Source: Roridomyces roridus | Lineage: Eukaryota; Basidiomycota; Agaricomycetes; Agaricales; Mycenaceae | DNA: 64,000 nt | Assembly (NCBI GenBank): GCA_029378245.1 | Contig: JARKIF010000027.1 | Span: 620,001 to 684,000 of the forward strand | Direction: 5' to 3' | Shown here: positions 10,733 to 21,702 of the stretch, piece by piece | How positions within the stretch are numbered: the first letter of the stretch is position 1 | How the letters are laid out: each line of letters opens with the position of its first letter | Position numbers and translations under genes: made by a program | Notes under the pieces: model-generated | What the model was told of the DNA's origin: nothing | Databases searched by the model: none | Seen by the model: the letters and a program-made list of their open reading frames with translations, nothing else

Positions 10733-12932
10733 ATGGCACTCCCACCAACCAGTGAAATCCACTCGCTTCCCGACGAAATACTGTCGAAAATCTTTCTCTC
10801 TGCTACTACTGGGGTTTTTCCCACACTCTTGAAACATCCCATCCCGAATCTGTCCCTAAAGACAGAATTGGAGCGGATCGCCAATGCCCCCCTGCTGTCG
10901 CTCTCCCGGGTGTGCTCGCGATGGCACTCCCTCGCGCTGGAGAGTCCGACGTTGTGGTCCCAGGTCGAGATGCACGGAATCACAGAGCGTGCTCTGGAAC
11001 AGACGGTTTGTTACAGACCATCGCACTCTTGAAGACTCGTCTGGAACGCAGCCGGAATGCGCCACTTCTAGTCCAGTTTAAAGGAGAAACCTTCGATCGC
11101 CATCCTCCCCATCCCCTTCTATTCGATCTACTGGCGGAGTCCTCGCATCGATGGGAAACAGTGAATTTCCTTTGTAAGATAGGCGGAGTCCGCATCCATC
11201 GAGGTGCACGTGATCAAGCGTGACACCCGACGCCCGCCGGTACTGCTCGACGACAACAACAAAATTGAACATTCTAAAATGACTGAAATGTGCATTTGGG
11301 TTGTAGCTAGAGTTCCTTCATTCCGGATTCCCCATTCTAGCCCGTGAAAAAAAGTTTTACCTCATTTTTTGGAAAAGCCTCCAAATGGCATTTGCACCCC
11401 AACGGCACCGACTTGGAGAAAAAGTCCGCCGGATTTCGCGTTTCCCACGGTCACGTGTACAGAAATCAGCACCATATCTATGGACATCCTCACCGTCCCT
11501 GCCATCTTTGGATGTTCTAATGTGTATAGGATACATTTATCATGCAGTAGCTGCAAGAAAAATAAGCAGCTGAGGTCTTTTTTCACGAATGTGGCTTGCG
11601 TTGATTGCCATCATAAGATGATGGCACCGGCCAAGGTCTCGGCAACCCGACCACCTGCCAAATCAAGCTCCGATTGGGGTGATCTTAGCTTACTCCTGGC
11701 TCACACGTGCTCACACCAGACTCACACACACCTTTCCATGTATGACCCACTCATCCCTGCACATGAATAAAAAATCGAATTTTTTCCGATTTTTTTTTCT
11801 GAGTGTTTCTCGTCAATTGGGACAGTTTTCACTTTTGACCTCCAGGATTTCGCGTTTCCCACGCCACAGTCACGCGTGACAGTCACTGATGTCACGGTCG
11901 ATGGATGCGGACTGCGCCTATCTTACCTTGACGGGCGTTGACACGTCGGGCTTGCGAGGCCGATTGCCCCGTCTCAGAGATTTCCAGGTCATTTGCGATG
12001 TTCGTCTCGAGCACTGCAAACCTGTCACACCGCTCGACTTTCTCGAGACAGCCCCCTTTTTGAACAAGATCAGGCTTCCTACGCCATTGCTGCGCTCGGA
12101 GGCCTTGAGGACGATTTCCAAGCAACTCGCCGATCTCTCACTCATCGTGATGCCGCATCGCGATGAACTGCACACCGTACTACGTTTACTGCCCGAAATG
12201 TCCGTTGGAGCGGGATTCTACCTCGCATTGGACCTTGACCCCACAATTCTGCCACGAAACTGGGAAATGGAGCTATACCTCCCCTCGATTACAGCCTCCC
12301 TACGCTGTCTGGCATGCAAAGTCTGTTCAGCCGGTGTGCAGGCGGATGCACACCAATTGACCTCCACATTCAGCCAGCTAGCTATTCACGAGCCTCGCTT
12401 TACCGACCTTGGACACACTCATTGTGGGATACGAGTGTTATCCACAGGAGATGCTGGGTTGGGTACACTCGGCATTCGTCGGTCTATGCCGTCGGTCCTC
12501 TCTCGGACGCTGCCTGAAAAGGCTACGCATATGTTCCAAGTGCGAATTTCGGAGTAGCAGTTGATGGAAATACTGTTTCTCCTCGGGACGCTGGAGCGCC
12601 TCGAGATCGGTGACCCGCCCATGAGCCACGAAATACCCCTCATCACCGACAGCTTTCTGTGCGCCATGACGCAGGATGAGTCGGGCCATCAAGTTGCGCC
12701 CAGACTCGCGCACCTCGTTTGTCATTCGAGGCTTGCATTCACCCCTGAATGTTTCTCGGAATTCGTCTTGTCCCGATTGACCCATGGACCTCCCGCCTCG
12801 CAACTCTTGGTTTGTATACGCCCTGCTCCGAACAATGACCCAGATATCTTTCGCCAGTCGACGGTGCACACGCTGTTGCGTCAACTCGCGGTTACAAATC
12901 GTCGTTTTTCTTATTTGTCGAGGAATATATAG
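10733..12932 (+). pseudogene. F-box protein pseudogene, interrupted
   Basis: This is a paralogue of the intact F-box gene at 19,955-21,391. It opens MALPPTSEIHSLPDEILSKI, an F-box-like start, followed by NLSLKTELERIANAPLL and SRVCSRWHSLALESPTLW. It is broken three ways. A 14-nt insertion after EQT (about 11,007) shifts the frame. A 747-bp TIR element (11,177-11,923) splits it. An in-frame TAG occurs near 12,558, just before QLMEIL. Homology resumes at GVDTSGLRGRLPRL and runs to LSRNI. It cannot make a full-length protein. Confidence 0.85.
11177..11923. mobile_element. TIR element inserted in the F-box pseudogene
   Basis: The left end reads AGATAGGCGGAGTCCGCATC and the right end is its inverse with one difference, ending ...GACTGCGCCTATCT. 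The terminal repeats are about 26 bp. TA flanks both sides (11175-11176 and 11924-11925), as for Tc1/mariner-type insertion. Removing the element and one TA joins the F-box homology. The interior has no transposase that I can see. A phrase GGATTTCGCGTTTCCCACG occurs twice, at about 11,431 and 11,848. Confidence 0.65.
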
Positions 12933-12989
12933 TCGTTTTGGTGTAAATTCCAATAATAGTGGTGGCACAATTCAATCCGAGTGTCGGAT

Positions 12990-13380
12990 GCACTAAACCT
13001 CATACTGGAACAAGTCGCTCCTCCTGTGCTCAATCCACGCCGGCCGTATTGACCATCGTCCCACCACGAGGATTTGTACGATCGCACCCGAAGTTTCAGA
13101 TCAAATGTAAGAGTACCATAAAAAAGAAGCTTGATTCCAGCGCGAATACATGATAATTCGTCTGCGATTGCCAACAAGATCTGCGCTCCATATAAAACTC
13201 GCTCGACGTCCGATTACTTCCAAACCTGACCGAATGGATGCCGAGCGCGTTGGCCATTAGCGGGGAACGATAGCAGTTCCCGAGATCTAGATGTTCAAGT
13301 GTTCGCGATTGTATGCTCGATAACTCCGACAATGAGATCAAGATGAGATCAAGATGAGATGCGATTTTTGGGCACTGCAT
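12990..13380. repeat. 3' flank shared by three F-box copies
   Basis: About 13,147-13,320 matches 21,490-21,650 and 30,600-30,780, each downstream of an F-box gene or relic. Shared landmarks are AAACTCGCTCGACGT, GGCGGGGAACGATA (here TAGCGGGGAACGATA) and GTGTTCGCGAT. The similarity is non-coding and shows the duplicated unit includes downstream DNA. A short GAGATCAAGAT tandem lies at about 13,333-13,357. Confidence 0.6.
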
Positions 13381-13542
13381 TAGCTAAGCTCGAGAAATTT
13401 CCGTCCTGACTCTTGCTTGACTCCTCCCTTTACATGGTCCAACGATTGCTCACTGAGGCCGACCAGCACGAATTCGCTTCCTCTAGATTCTGACGCGTGA
13501 TCCCCGATGGATTGATCTCCCAACCCGTGGCGACCCCTTCTG

Positions 13543-13894
13543 TGTCGGAAAAAGCCTTTTTTAATTATAATCCAATTATAATCAATTATACACCAATTAT
13601 AAACAAATAATATCATAATCAAAACAGCCTTTTATAATTGAATTATAATTGAGGAGAATCTATGAACAAGTGGGCTGGATTTCCCAATCTCGGTGGTAAT
13701 CTGGTTCACTGAGGCTGCTGTGTGACCTGTGCACTTTCCGGATAGAGCGTGACGTGACCAGCATGTCCCCAGCGCAGTTTGATTGATTGTTGGCTTTCTC
13801 GCATGTTGATCAAAATTGATCACAATCTATTACAATCGCTTATCATCCCATAATAGCCACGTCCAATTATAATTCGGATCACGTTTTTCCGACA
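13543..13894. mobile_element. AT-rich MITE-like element
   Basis: The ends are inverted copies of TGTCGGAAAAA, with AATTATAATT motifs just inside each end and repeated through the interior. About 350 bp, no coding capacity. I could not find a convincing target duplication, so the exact ends are uncertain. Confidence 0.4.
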
Positions 13895-13990
13895 TGTGGC
13901 ATCCGTCCTGCGTCCTCGAATATTGGCGGATTGTGTCTTTCGACAATGCCACCGTCAACGCAATCGCGCGTCATCGTCCTCTTTCGGCGT

Positions 13991-14563
13991 TAGTGATGTA
14001 AAAGGCTCGGCCTGGGCCGCCAGGCCCGACCAAGCCGGGCCGGGGCTTAGTGAAGCCGAGCCGGGCCCTGTGTCGGGCTTGGGTGGGCCTAGGGCTCGGG
14101 CTTCGACAATCTCAGGCCCTGCGGAGCCCGCCAGGCCCGGGCCTGGCTGCCGGTACTGATATTTGATGCAACTGGTGTCAGAGTTGTCTGCCGAGTACCG
14201 CATATCATACTGATATCAATGCCTGCCGTGTCAACATTGCAGATTTGTGAAATCGCACCTCGGCAAGATCCGGTCATATCGTGCAAGCAAAGAGATGTTC
14301 GTTTAAGACAATTACAAGGCAACAAGTGCTCGAATTCTGCTCTTACCATTATTTCTGACAAATACAAATCAGGACACGGAAAAATCTGACGGCACCGCGG
14401 GTTTTTGTTGACGGTTGTGCCAAGCCCGGGCTCAGGCCGCGGCTTGGGGCCTGGCTCGGCTTGTCGACGGCTCGGGCTCGGGCCTGGAGAATTTGGAGCC
14501 CGAGCCCACCCAAGCCGGGCCCAAGCCCGGGCTTTCAGCTGAGCCGGGCCCGTTACATCACTA
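13991..14563. mobile_element. Non-autonomous hAT-like element 1 (573 bp)
   Basis: The terminal inverted repeat is TAGTGATGTAA (right end TTACATCACTA). It is flanked by a perfect 8-bp direct repeat TTCGGCGT at 13983-13990 and 14564-14571, the target-duplication length of the hAT superfamily. Both subterminal regions are packed with GC-rich direct and inverted motifs such as GGGCTCGGGC and GCCCGGGC. There is no transposase. It sits about 100 bp upstream of the GATA-finger gene, probably in its promoter. Confidence 0.85.
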
Positions 14564-14667
14564 TTCGGCGTTCGTGATCGAACTTGATGCTTCCGCGTTT
14601 TCGCGATCGAGGGTGATGACAGTCTTGGGCATAGACCCCTGACAAACACACTCTTTCATTTCTACCC

Positions 14668-16230
14668 ATGAACACCAACTATCTGAACACCCGCGAGAGC
14701 CACGAGCGCACGGACATTGGGGACGGTGGTGGGTACTTCATGCACGCCGGCGAGCTAGACTGACATCTCCTCAGATCTCGACGAGGAGTCGACGTCGTCG
14801 ACGGTGCCTGCGGTGCCTCCGCCCGCCCCGCCCGCCCCGGCTCACCTAGTCGACCCTCTTCCGCTTGTGATAGCCTATACCCCGCACATTGAACAACAAT
14901 TTCGCCGACGCCAATCGCTCGTTGCCCACTGGGCGAGTCGCTCAGGAAACAGACCCCTCACCGGCGAGTCTGCCCCGTTGCGCTACGGTCGTCACGATCG
15001 CGACTCTTGGCCTTTATCCACAGACCTAGACAGCAGCGAGTCTTTCCCGTCGTCGAGCCGGTGGCCTGTCACACCGCCCTCGTCTGACCAGCCCGCCACT
15101 GGCTACTGGGACGTGCCTGTAGCATCCACACGCCGCGAACCATCTTCTTTCCACTACAGTCCGGGGTCCCTCCCCACCGCCATTCTCCACCCCTCGCCCA
15201 GGATTCTCGCATCCCACCGTCGAATCTGTCCCGTCGTCGAGCCGGTGGCCTGTCACACCGCCCTCGTCTGACCAGCCCGCCACTGGCTACTGGGACGCGC
15301 CTGTATCATCCACACGCCACAAACCATCTTCTTTCCACTACAGTCCCTCCCCACCGCCGTTCTCCACCCCTCGCCCAGGATTCTCGCATCCCACCGTCGA
15401 ATCTGTCCCGTCGTCGAGCCGGTGGCCTGTCACACCAGCCACGCCTGGCCAGCTAGACACCGCGTACTTGTACGCGCCTCCTGCCCCACCTGGAGGATCG
15501 TCGACATATCAGCGCTACGATTTCTCACCCGTGCAGCAGTGGATGCCCCCACCTCCTGACCACAACTACTTTCGAATGCCCACGTTGTCCTTCTCGGAAG
15601 GAAACAGTTACTCCGCGGAGACGCTGCCACCGCCAGTCACCTACGATCACGGTCACGCTGGCGCTCCCGTCGTCCATGGGGGGCCAGTCGAGTACACCGA
15701 CGACGCGGCCGTCAAACAGAGTGACCGAATGCACCGCAGGTGCCACAACTGCGGAGCCACGGTACGAGATCGCCACTACTGACGAGTGTTCCTTGACTGA
15801 CCATCGACGACGGCAGGAGCGTCCTGTCTGGCGAAGGAGTAAACTTGTGAAGGGCAAAGTGGTGCGTCCTAAATCTCAATCTTGTCACAAGTATCCACAT
15901 TGATCGGCTTATTAGGTCTGTGATACGTGCGGCAAATATGAGATTGCCTACGGACGCCCGCGCCCAGACGAATTACAGAACCGTGCCGCGGCAAGGCGAG
16001 GTAGAGGAGCTGGACGGGGTCGGCAACGGAATGTCGGGAGGATTGCCGGTGCCGGTGAAGAGGACGACTCTATCGGGAATGGAGGGCAGGTGTATGGGGG
16101 TGGGAGTCCTGGTGTCCCTGTGCCAACAAATTTCGTGGCGGCGGACGAGTCGAGGGACGGGGGCATGCCCAGTGAAGAAGCACTAGAGTCTGAGTCTGAG
16201 GCGACGGATGGAGACGTGGACCCATGGTGA
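14668..16230 (+). CDS. GATA-type zinc finger protein, frame broken in a repeat
   Basis: Exon 1 (14668-14728, MNTNYLNTRESHE) joins across intron 14729-14774 to a Pro/Ser-rich region. A finger follows, split by two introns: CHNCGAT at about 15,741, then ERPVWRRSKLVKGKV, then VCDTCGKYE at about 15,917. The finger reads C-x2-C, W-R-R, C-x2-C, as in GATA factors, with a loop of 18 or 19 residues depending on the second splice site. The tail is acidic and ends at TGA 16,228-16,230, or reads on if GTGAGC there is a donor. In the region upstream of the finger, a 7-bp difference between two tandem units (15,045 and 15,229) puts the frame into a stop at 15,271. The gene is therefore either a recent pseudogene, mis-assembled at the repeat, or spliced in a way I did not find. 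Confidence 0.55.
15045..15420 (+). repeat. ~180-bp tandem repeat inside the GATA gene
   Basis: Units start at TCCCGTCGTCGAGCCGGTGG at 15,045, 15,229 and (partial) 15,406. Unit 1 is 184 bp and unit 2 is 177 bp. The 7-bp difference is an extra GGGGTCC near 15,167. The encoded Ser/Pro-rich unit contains SSSRWPVTPPSSDQPATGYW. Confidence 0.8.
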
Positions 16231-17857
16231 GCAGCAGCTTCTTTCCTTTTGCTCTCGATCCGCGACTGATGATTCGTGGGGATACAGAAATTCCGATTCC
16301 GCTTGCCTTGCGAGGACATTCTACCATACAGCTCCCTGTCGTACTATTCCTATCACTCGTTTCTGTTTGGTCTCTTGTGTTTCAGGCTGGGGTGCCGGCG
16401 GCTCGAGGCAGCGTATACCTGTTGCTACCGAGAGCTGTTGCGTATTCAGGGCAACTATATACATTATAAGTACCAAATTTGCTTGCCTTCGAACCCAACG
16501 CGCACTGAACACGCGTCTCTGGTACTGCCAGGACAAATGGCGGCAGCAGTTTCAAGCAGGGATTGGAGGGACGGGAGCGTCCATGTCCGGGCAGTTGCAC
16601 CTGCAGCGAAAATTGGGACTGGCAAACAGTGGTCTTCGCAGTAGTGCAAGTCTTGCCATCGGGAGGGAGAAGAAGGTTCTCCCGCAGCAAGTGTCCGTCG
16701 TCTTCTGAGCTCTGCCGCGCGTCTCCTTCCCTCTGCTGTTCTAGGCTTTTCCCATGGGCCACCACTCCGGCCTTCTCTCCGTGTTTCTTCCTTCCCCTTG
16801 ACCATTCTGTTACTGGATAACTGAATGTAGCCATTCAGATGAGATTCGTACTACAATGATCCCCGGAATCATTGTGCATCTGCTATGTTCAAATAGGCGA
16901 TGTTCAACGAAGAACTCACTGCTCTGAGCTCACTCTCGACCCTCTACGCTACCTGGCACCCTTCCAGCCGGTTGCGTCGTTATTGAAAATGTCGAGAACG
17001 CCGTGCTGTTCATCCGAACCACCGGGAAAATGTGGAAGTTGTTAACATTGTGCTTCTCTGACGCACAGACATCCCCAGTATTCATGTAAGAGTCGAGCTT
17101 CGAAAAAAAAAAAGCAGATTTGAACGACTTGAAGAAGGGGTTGAAGCCTCGGGCCACAATTTACCAAGCTGCCAGCCGACACGCCTGTAGAGGAAACTCT
17201 GAAACTCACCCCAACGAGGAATATGATAGTAGAAAATATTGCGCCGCGCGTTATGAGGGTGCGAGGCCAAGATACACACGAGGGGTGTCGCATAGTCTCC
17301 GAATGTCAGACTCGGATCAATAAAAAAATATGATAGTCGAATTTTTTTACTGTTGATCTATTATAGAGGCGTCGCCGCGTCGCAGGAGAGAGAGAGAGTA
17401 AATTAAGGCTGAGCGGTCCCCCGATAACTCCCACATTGCTCGCCTATCTGAGCTCATAGTGCAATTCAACCGCTGGTACGAGGTCGACACCCTCCCGTCC
17501 CATTGAGGAACAACAGCCCACCGTAGTCCTACGTACAACCGCCTCATAAGTACGCCTACGGTCATCTACAGACTAAGTACTTACAGGGTGTCTCTTTTGT
17601 CCATAACCATCATTGTCCAATTCTGAGCAAATTCTGAGTGACTGTCTGAGTCGGAAAGGAAACCGTTGAGTCCCAACCGACTCGAGATGTTAAATTATAT
17701 TTCGGGATCATACTCGTTGGATACTCGTGGAGTAAGGACCCGATCGTTGAGGTTTTTTTTTCAGGATAAACTCCTCAGTATCCCAGGTCCCTGTAAAGAG
17801 GAGTTCCAAGTCTATTAATATTATGGGAGGTCCCGTGCGGCGGATCATTCGGTGGAG
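16231..17857. other. No gene recognised
   Basis: 16,231-16,850 is the 3' flank of the GATA gene and may include further spliced or untranslated sequence. On the minus strand, 17,080-17,290 has an exon-like frame (HNARRNIFYYHIPRWG) that I cannot place in a family. An A-run lies at 17,103. Nothing else is supportable. Confidence 0.5.
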
Positions 17858-19162
17858 TACACTGACTCGGAAAAAGTAATGGATCACCAAATCTTGAAAA
17901 TTGGATGCGGTGTCAAGCCCGATGGAGGGACATTGGAAACTGGTTGTGGGGTGTAGTAGGAGCACTAGGAGGGCTATTATCAGCAGGTACAAATCGGAGT
18001 CTGAAATCGGCTTTGTTCGGCTTCGGTGGTGTGTCAAACGCGAACATGTGATCCATTTGTTATTCTGCATTTGGTTGACCCACGCTATTTGGCGTGAAAC
18101 ACTGCAACGACTGGCCCAAATGAGCTAAAATGTTGTACAACTCCTCTTCACTATCCCATCTTCCATCTGTGACCCAAAGCAGTGCACTTCCGGCCTGCTC
18201 AGGGACTGAGAAACATCAAATGAAGAAATCAGTAAAATAATCCTCCCGTGTGCCCAGGACCACTTAACTGTATGGTATAACTTGTCAGTGGGAGCTCATG
18301 GATGCCAGAAAAGCTTAGTTGTCCTCAAAAAGTGGAAATTCAATGTGCAGAGTCTTCCATTCAATTTTCATGGCCAAGCTGAACATTGGGTTGAAAGTTC
18401 AGCACCTGTTCTCAGGTGTCGTGAGTGTCAATGCCATACAGAAACTGACCAGGATGAAGCCTAGGATACTCTACTCCATTAATCCAATCTCCCAGGTACA
18501 GGAACAGAGCTCCATATATGCCCTGACACCAGACAGTGTTGTTTTTCAGCATTGATCTGTGGCCGGATTTTCCCATAGGGTCAACCATCACACCATCGAG
18601 TCTGTGCATCTTCTAGGCATCTCATAGGATCCCAAAGAGCACAACTGATCAATCAAGACCCAGAAATATGGCTTACAGGGGCTGTTGGGAGGCTCCTTGC
18701 TCAGGCTGTATATACAGATCATGCAAAAATCAACATCAGGCAACCACCCACCATGCACGTCTGCATGAGTTGCCTTTCTTACACTCTAAGTGTAATTCAG
18801 TGACCCGCATCTACTGTTTTCAGCCGGATTTTCACACCGTGCAAGGCCCTATTTCAATATCAAGGCCACCAAAGGGCCGTGGCCAAACGGTGGTTGAAGT
18901 TCTTCGACCCTGATAGGGTGTGAGGTGGTCACAGTCACTTTGCCTGTGTAATTGGGGCACTCCTTAGTATTGGGAGAGTTGCCTTATACATGCTTGAGAC
19001 CTCTCATTAAAGACTACTGGTGGGGCCATGGGCACCTTTGCCGGATTAGTGGTCACCACTTCATTGACCAAGGGCTTCACAACCAACCCACTTGAGAGCG
19101 GATTTTTGGGCCCAGAATTGCTCCACAGACATCAAATCATCATCCAATCCAATCTCCAGTTG

Positions 19163-19648
19163 TGTTACATCCGTGCATTTTTGGCATATGTGTTTCAGCT
19201 TTGACACATTAATTCCCATTCAAGGTTTATTCTACTATTTCCCATTCAAGCCTTATTCCACTATATCCCATTCAAGCCTTATTCCACTATTTCCCATTCA
19301 AGCCTTATTCCACTATTTCCCATTCAAGCTTTCCACTAAACCTAATTCTGTCTAAATTCCAATTACACTCAGGTGTTTCACATATACTTCATGTTTCCAA
19401 ATGTAGATACATTCCCATGGCCTTTGTATATAAACCTAGGTTCACTTTCATGTATCTTCAGTTGATAATTAACGTTGCTTGGTATTCCTCACCTTGCGCT
19501 GTCTGACATCCTCCCTGCTCCCTCTCCCGTTGACCAGGGTAGTCTCACTCACCCTAAACCTCTGTGGTGTAGTGATCTCTGTTGTTCCGGTCACCAATCC
19601 CTCTTGGTATCCTTCCGGTTCCATTTCCCGCCGGCTCAGCATTTAACA
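19163..19648 (+). mobile_element. Solo LTR (486 bp)
   Basis: It begins TGTTACATCC and ends AGCATTTAACA, with inverted TGTTA/TAACA termini. It is flanked by a perfect 5-bp direct repeat AGTTG at 19158-19162 and 19649-19653. A TATA-like TATATAAA lies at 19427-19434, as expected for an LTR promoter. There is no internal retrotransposon, so it is a solo LTR left by recombination. The orientation is inferred from the TATA box. Confidence 0.8.
19213..19335 (+). repeat. 25-bp tandem repeat in the LTR
   Basis: About five copies of TTCCCATTCAAGCCTTATTC followed by CACTA lie in the 5' part of the solo LTR, with one or two changes between units. Confidence 0.85.
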
Positions 19649-19954
19649 AGTTGCACCTGCCCCATTGAGTCCAGGTAAAAGATCAAACACATGGATTTGA
19701 CAGAAACCAGATTTTAAAATGGATCACTTTCATTTTTGTGATCGCTCTGCTACAGCAAGGAGAGGGTCAGGCAACTCAATATTTTACGGGTATATACTAG
19801 ACCCTGTAAGCTTCCTTCGGAGACCTTAACATTGCCCAGAAGTGGCGTGGCTGTGAAGCAATGCATCAAACAATTTCGAACCACGCGTGATCCATTACTT
19901 TTTCCGAGTCAGTGTATTTAGTGTGACTCCGACTCGAGGCACACACCCACCTCA

Positions 19955-21391
19955 ATGCCTCCAACGAGTGGGATTCGCTCTCTTCCCAACGAAACTCTGT
20001 TGAATATCTTTCTGTGTGCTATTGCCGGCGTCTTCCCCACACTCCTAGCACATCCCATCCCGAATTTGTCGCTACAGACAGAGTTGGAGCGACTTGCAAA
20101 CGCCCCGCTACTGTTGCTCTCTCGGGTGTGCTCACAATGGCACACGATCGCGCTTGGGACTCCTACGTTGTGGGCCCACCTCGAGATGCACGGAATCACA
20201 GAGGGCGCTCTGGAACAGACAATCGCGCTTTTAAAAACTCATCTCGAACGCAGCCGGGAAGCGCCACTCTGGATCCGGTTCAGAGGAGAAACTTATGACC
20301 GCCATCCTCCTCATCCCCGCATATTCGATCTACTAGCAGAGTACTCGCACCGATGGGAGACCGTGCATTTCGTATGCTCCTTGAAAGGCGTGGACACATC
20401 GGCCTTGCGAGGCCGATTGCCTCGCCTCAAGGATTTCGAGGTCAATGGCGAAGTTCGGCTCAAACACTGCAAACCTGTTACGCCCTTCGATTTTCTCGCG
20501 GTGGCTCCGTGCTTGCGCAGGATATTGGTTGCTGCGCCACTGCTGCACGTGGACACCTTTGGAACCATTCGCAGGCAAATCAACGATCTTTCGTGCATAG
20601 TGACACCGCTTCACAACGAACTCCACACCTTATTACGATTGCTGCCCGAACTGTCCGATGGCGCCGGATTCTACTTCATATTTGACCTCGACCCCTCGAT
20701 TTTGCCACAAAATTGGGACCCTGCTCTGTGCCTCCCTTTGATCACTGCCGCCTCCCTGGACACCCTGGGACTCAGAGCGGTTGTATGTGGCCCACCGGAT
20801 CCACACCACGTGGCCTCGGTATTCACACAGGTATTCTCGAGCCTCACTCTACCCAACTTGACGAAAGTACTTCTGGGATACGATGGGCATCCCAAGGTCG
20901 CGTTGGGTTGGCCGCCCGCCCAACACCTGGCATTCCTCGGTCTATCCGAGCGTTCTGCCTTCGGACGTTGTCTGAAAACACTGCGAGTGTTCCAGGTGAA
21001 TATCGCGGAGAACCAGTTGATGGAGATCCTCTCTGTTCTGGAGGCCCTCGAGAGCCTTGAAATCGGAGATCAGGGGATGAACAACGACAGTTTTCTGTGC
21101 GCCATGACACGGGAGGATTCAGGCCATCAAGTGGCGCCCCGACTCGCCCATCTGATGTGCCATTCGAGGCTTGCTTTCGCCCCCGAACTCTTCTCAGATT
21201 TCGTCTTGTCCAGGTTGACGTATGGGCCTCCCGCCTCAAAGTTTCAGATCTCTGTACACCCCGCTCCGAGCAGTGACCCAGACATATTCCGCCAATCGCC
21301 GGTGCACACGCTGTTGCGCCAACTCGCGGTTGAACATTGTCGTTTTCGTTATTTGTCAGGGGAGACATGGGTGTCTTACGCTAAATTGTAA
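19955..21391 (+). CDS. F-box/LRR-like protein (intact, 478 aa)
   Basis: A single uninterrupted frame with an N-terminal F-box-like segment (SGIRSLPNETLLNIFL, then SRVCSQWHTIALGTPTLW). A long Leu-rich C-terminal region follows, with blocks such as LRGRLPRLKDFEV, SLETLEIGD-like repeats and LTLPNLTKVLL, typical of Agaricomycete F-box proteins. Such proteins usually act as substrate adaptors of SCF ubiquitin ligases; the substrate is unknown. Relatives here are the pseudogenes at 10,733-12,932 and 30,836-31,811 and the diverged intact gene at 42,031-43,476. It forms the outer part of the left arm of an inverted duplication. The long antisense frame at 20,844-21,368 is a shadow. Confidence 0.85.
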   Translation: MPPTSGIRSLPNETLLNIFLCAIAGVFPTLLAHPIPNLSLQTELERLANAPLLLLSRVCSQWHTIALGTPTLWAHLEMHGITEGALEQTIALLKTHLERSREAPLWIRFRGETYDRHPPHPRIFDLLAEYSHRWETVHFVCSLKGVDTSALRGRLPRLKDFEVNGEVRLKHCKPVTPFDFLAVAPCLRRILVAAPLLHVDTFGTIRRQINDLSCIVTPLHNELHTLLRLLPELSDGAGFYFIFDLDPSILPQNWDPALCLPLITAASLDTLGLRAVVCGPPDPHHVASVFTQVFSSLTLPNLTKVLLGYDGHPKVALGWPPAQHLAFLGLSERSAFGRCLKTLRVFQVNIAENQLMEILSVLEALESLEIGDQGMNNDSFLCAMTREDSGHQVAPRLAHLMCHSRLAFAPELFSDFVLSRLTYGPPASKFQISVHPAPSSDPDIFRQSPVHTLLRQLAVEHCRFRYLSGETWVSYAKL

Positions 21392-21702
21392 TACTATCTG
21401 CTAATAATTCAACCCGAGTGGAATGCACGGAGTTTGTACGATTGCTCCCGAAGTTTCAGCCCAATTGCATGGCTACGACAAGAAAGAAGCTCGATTCTAG
21501 CACGGCTACATGATAAATTACCACCGAAATCTGCTCTCCATAAAACTCGCTCGACGTTTGGATTTGATTCGAATGGAGGCCGGGCGTGCTCGCCATTGGC
21601 GGGGAACGATAACAATCCCTGAGATATTGGAGTGTTCGCGATGGGATGACCACTGTGCCCATGCATGAGAAAGGATACATCGGAAAATAAATATGAACGA
21701 AC

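Larger units (their letters stand above)
17858..19916. mobile_element. TIR element carrying a nested solo LTR
   Basis: Perfect 30-bp terminal inverted repeats lie at 17858-17887 and 19887-19916, starting TACACTGACTCGG and ending GTAATGGATCAC. The whole span is 2,059 bp, or about 1.57 kb after removing the nested LTR and its duplicated target. I find no target duplication outside the ends and no transposase inside. The superfamily is unclear. The intact F-box gene begins 39 bp beyond the right end. Confidence 0.65.

Noticed and set aside
20844..21368. 174-aa minus-strand open frame (and its mirror at 30,859-31,383)
   Set aside because: Antisense to the F-box gene and its copy. Conservation follows the sense protein.
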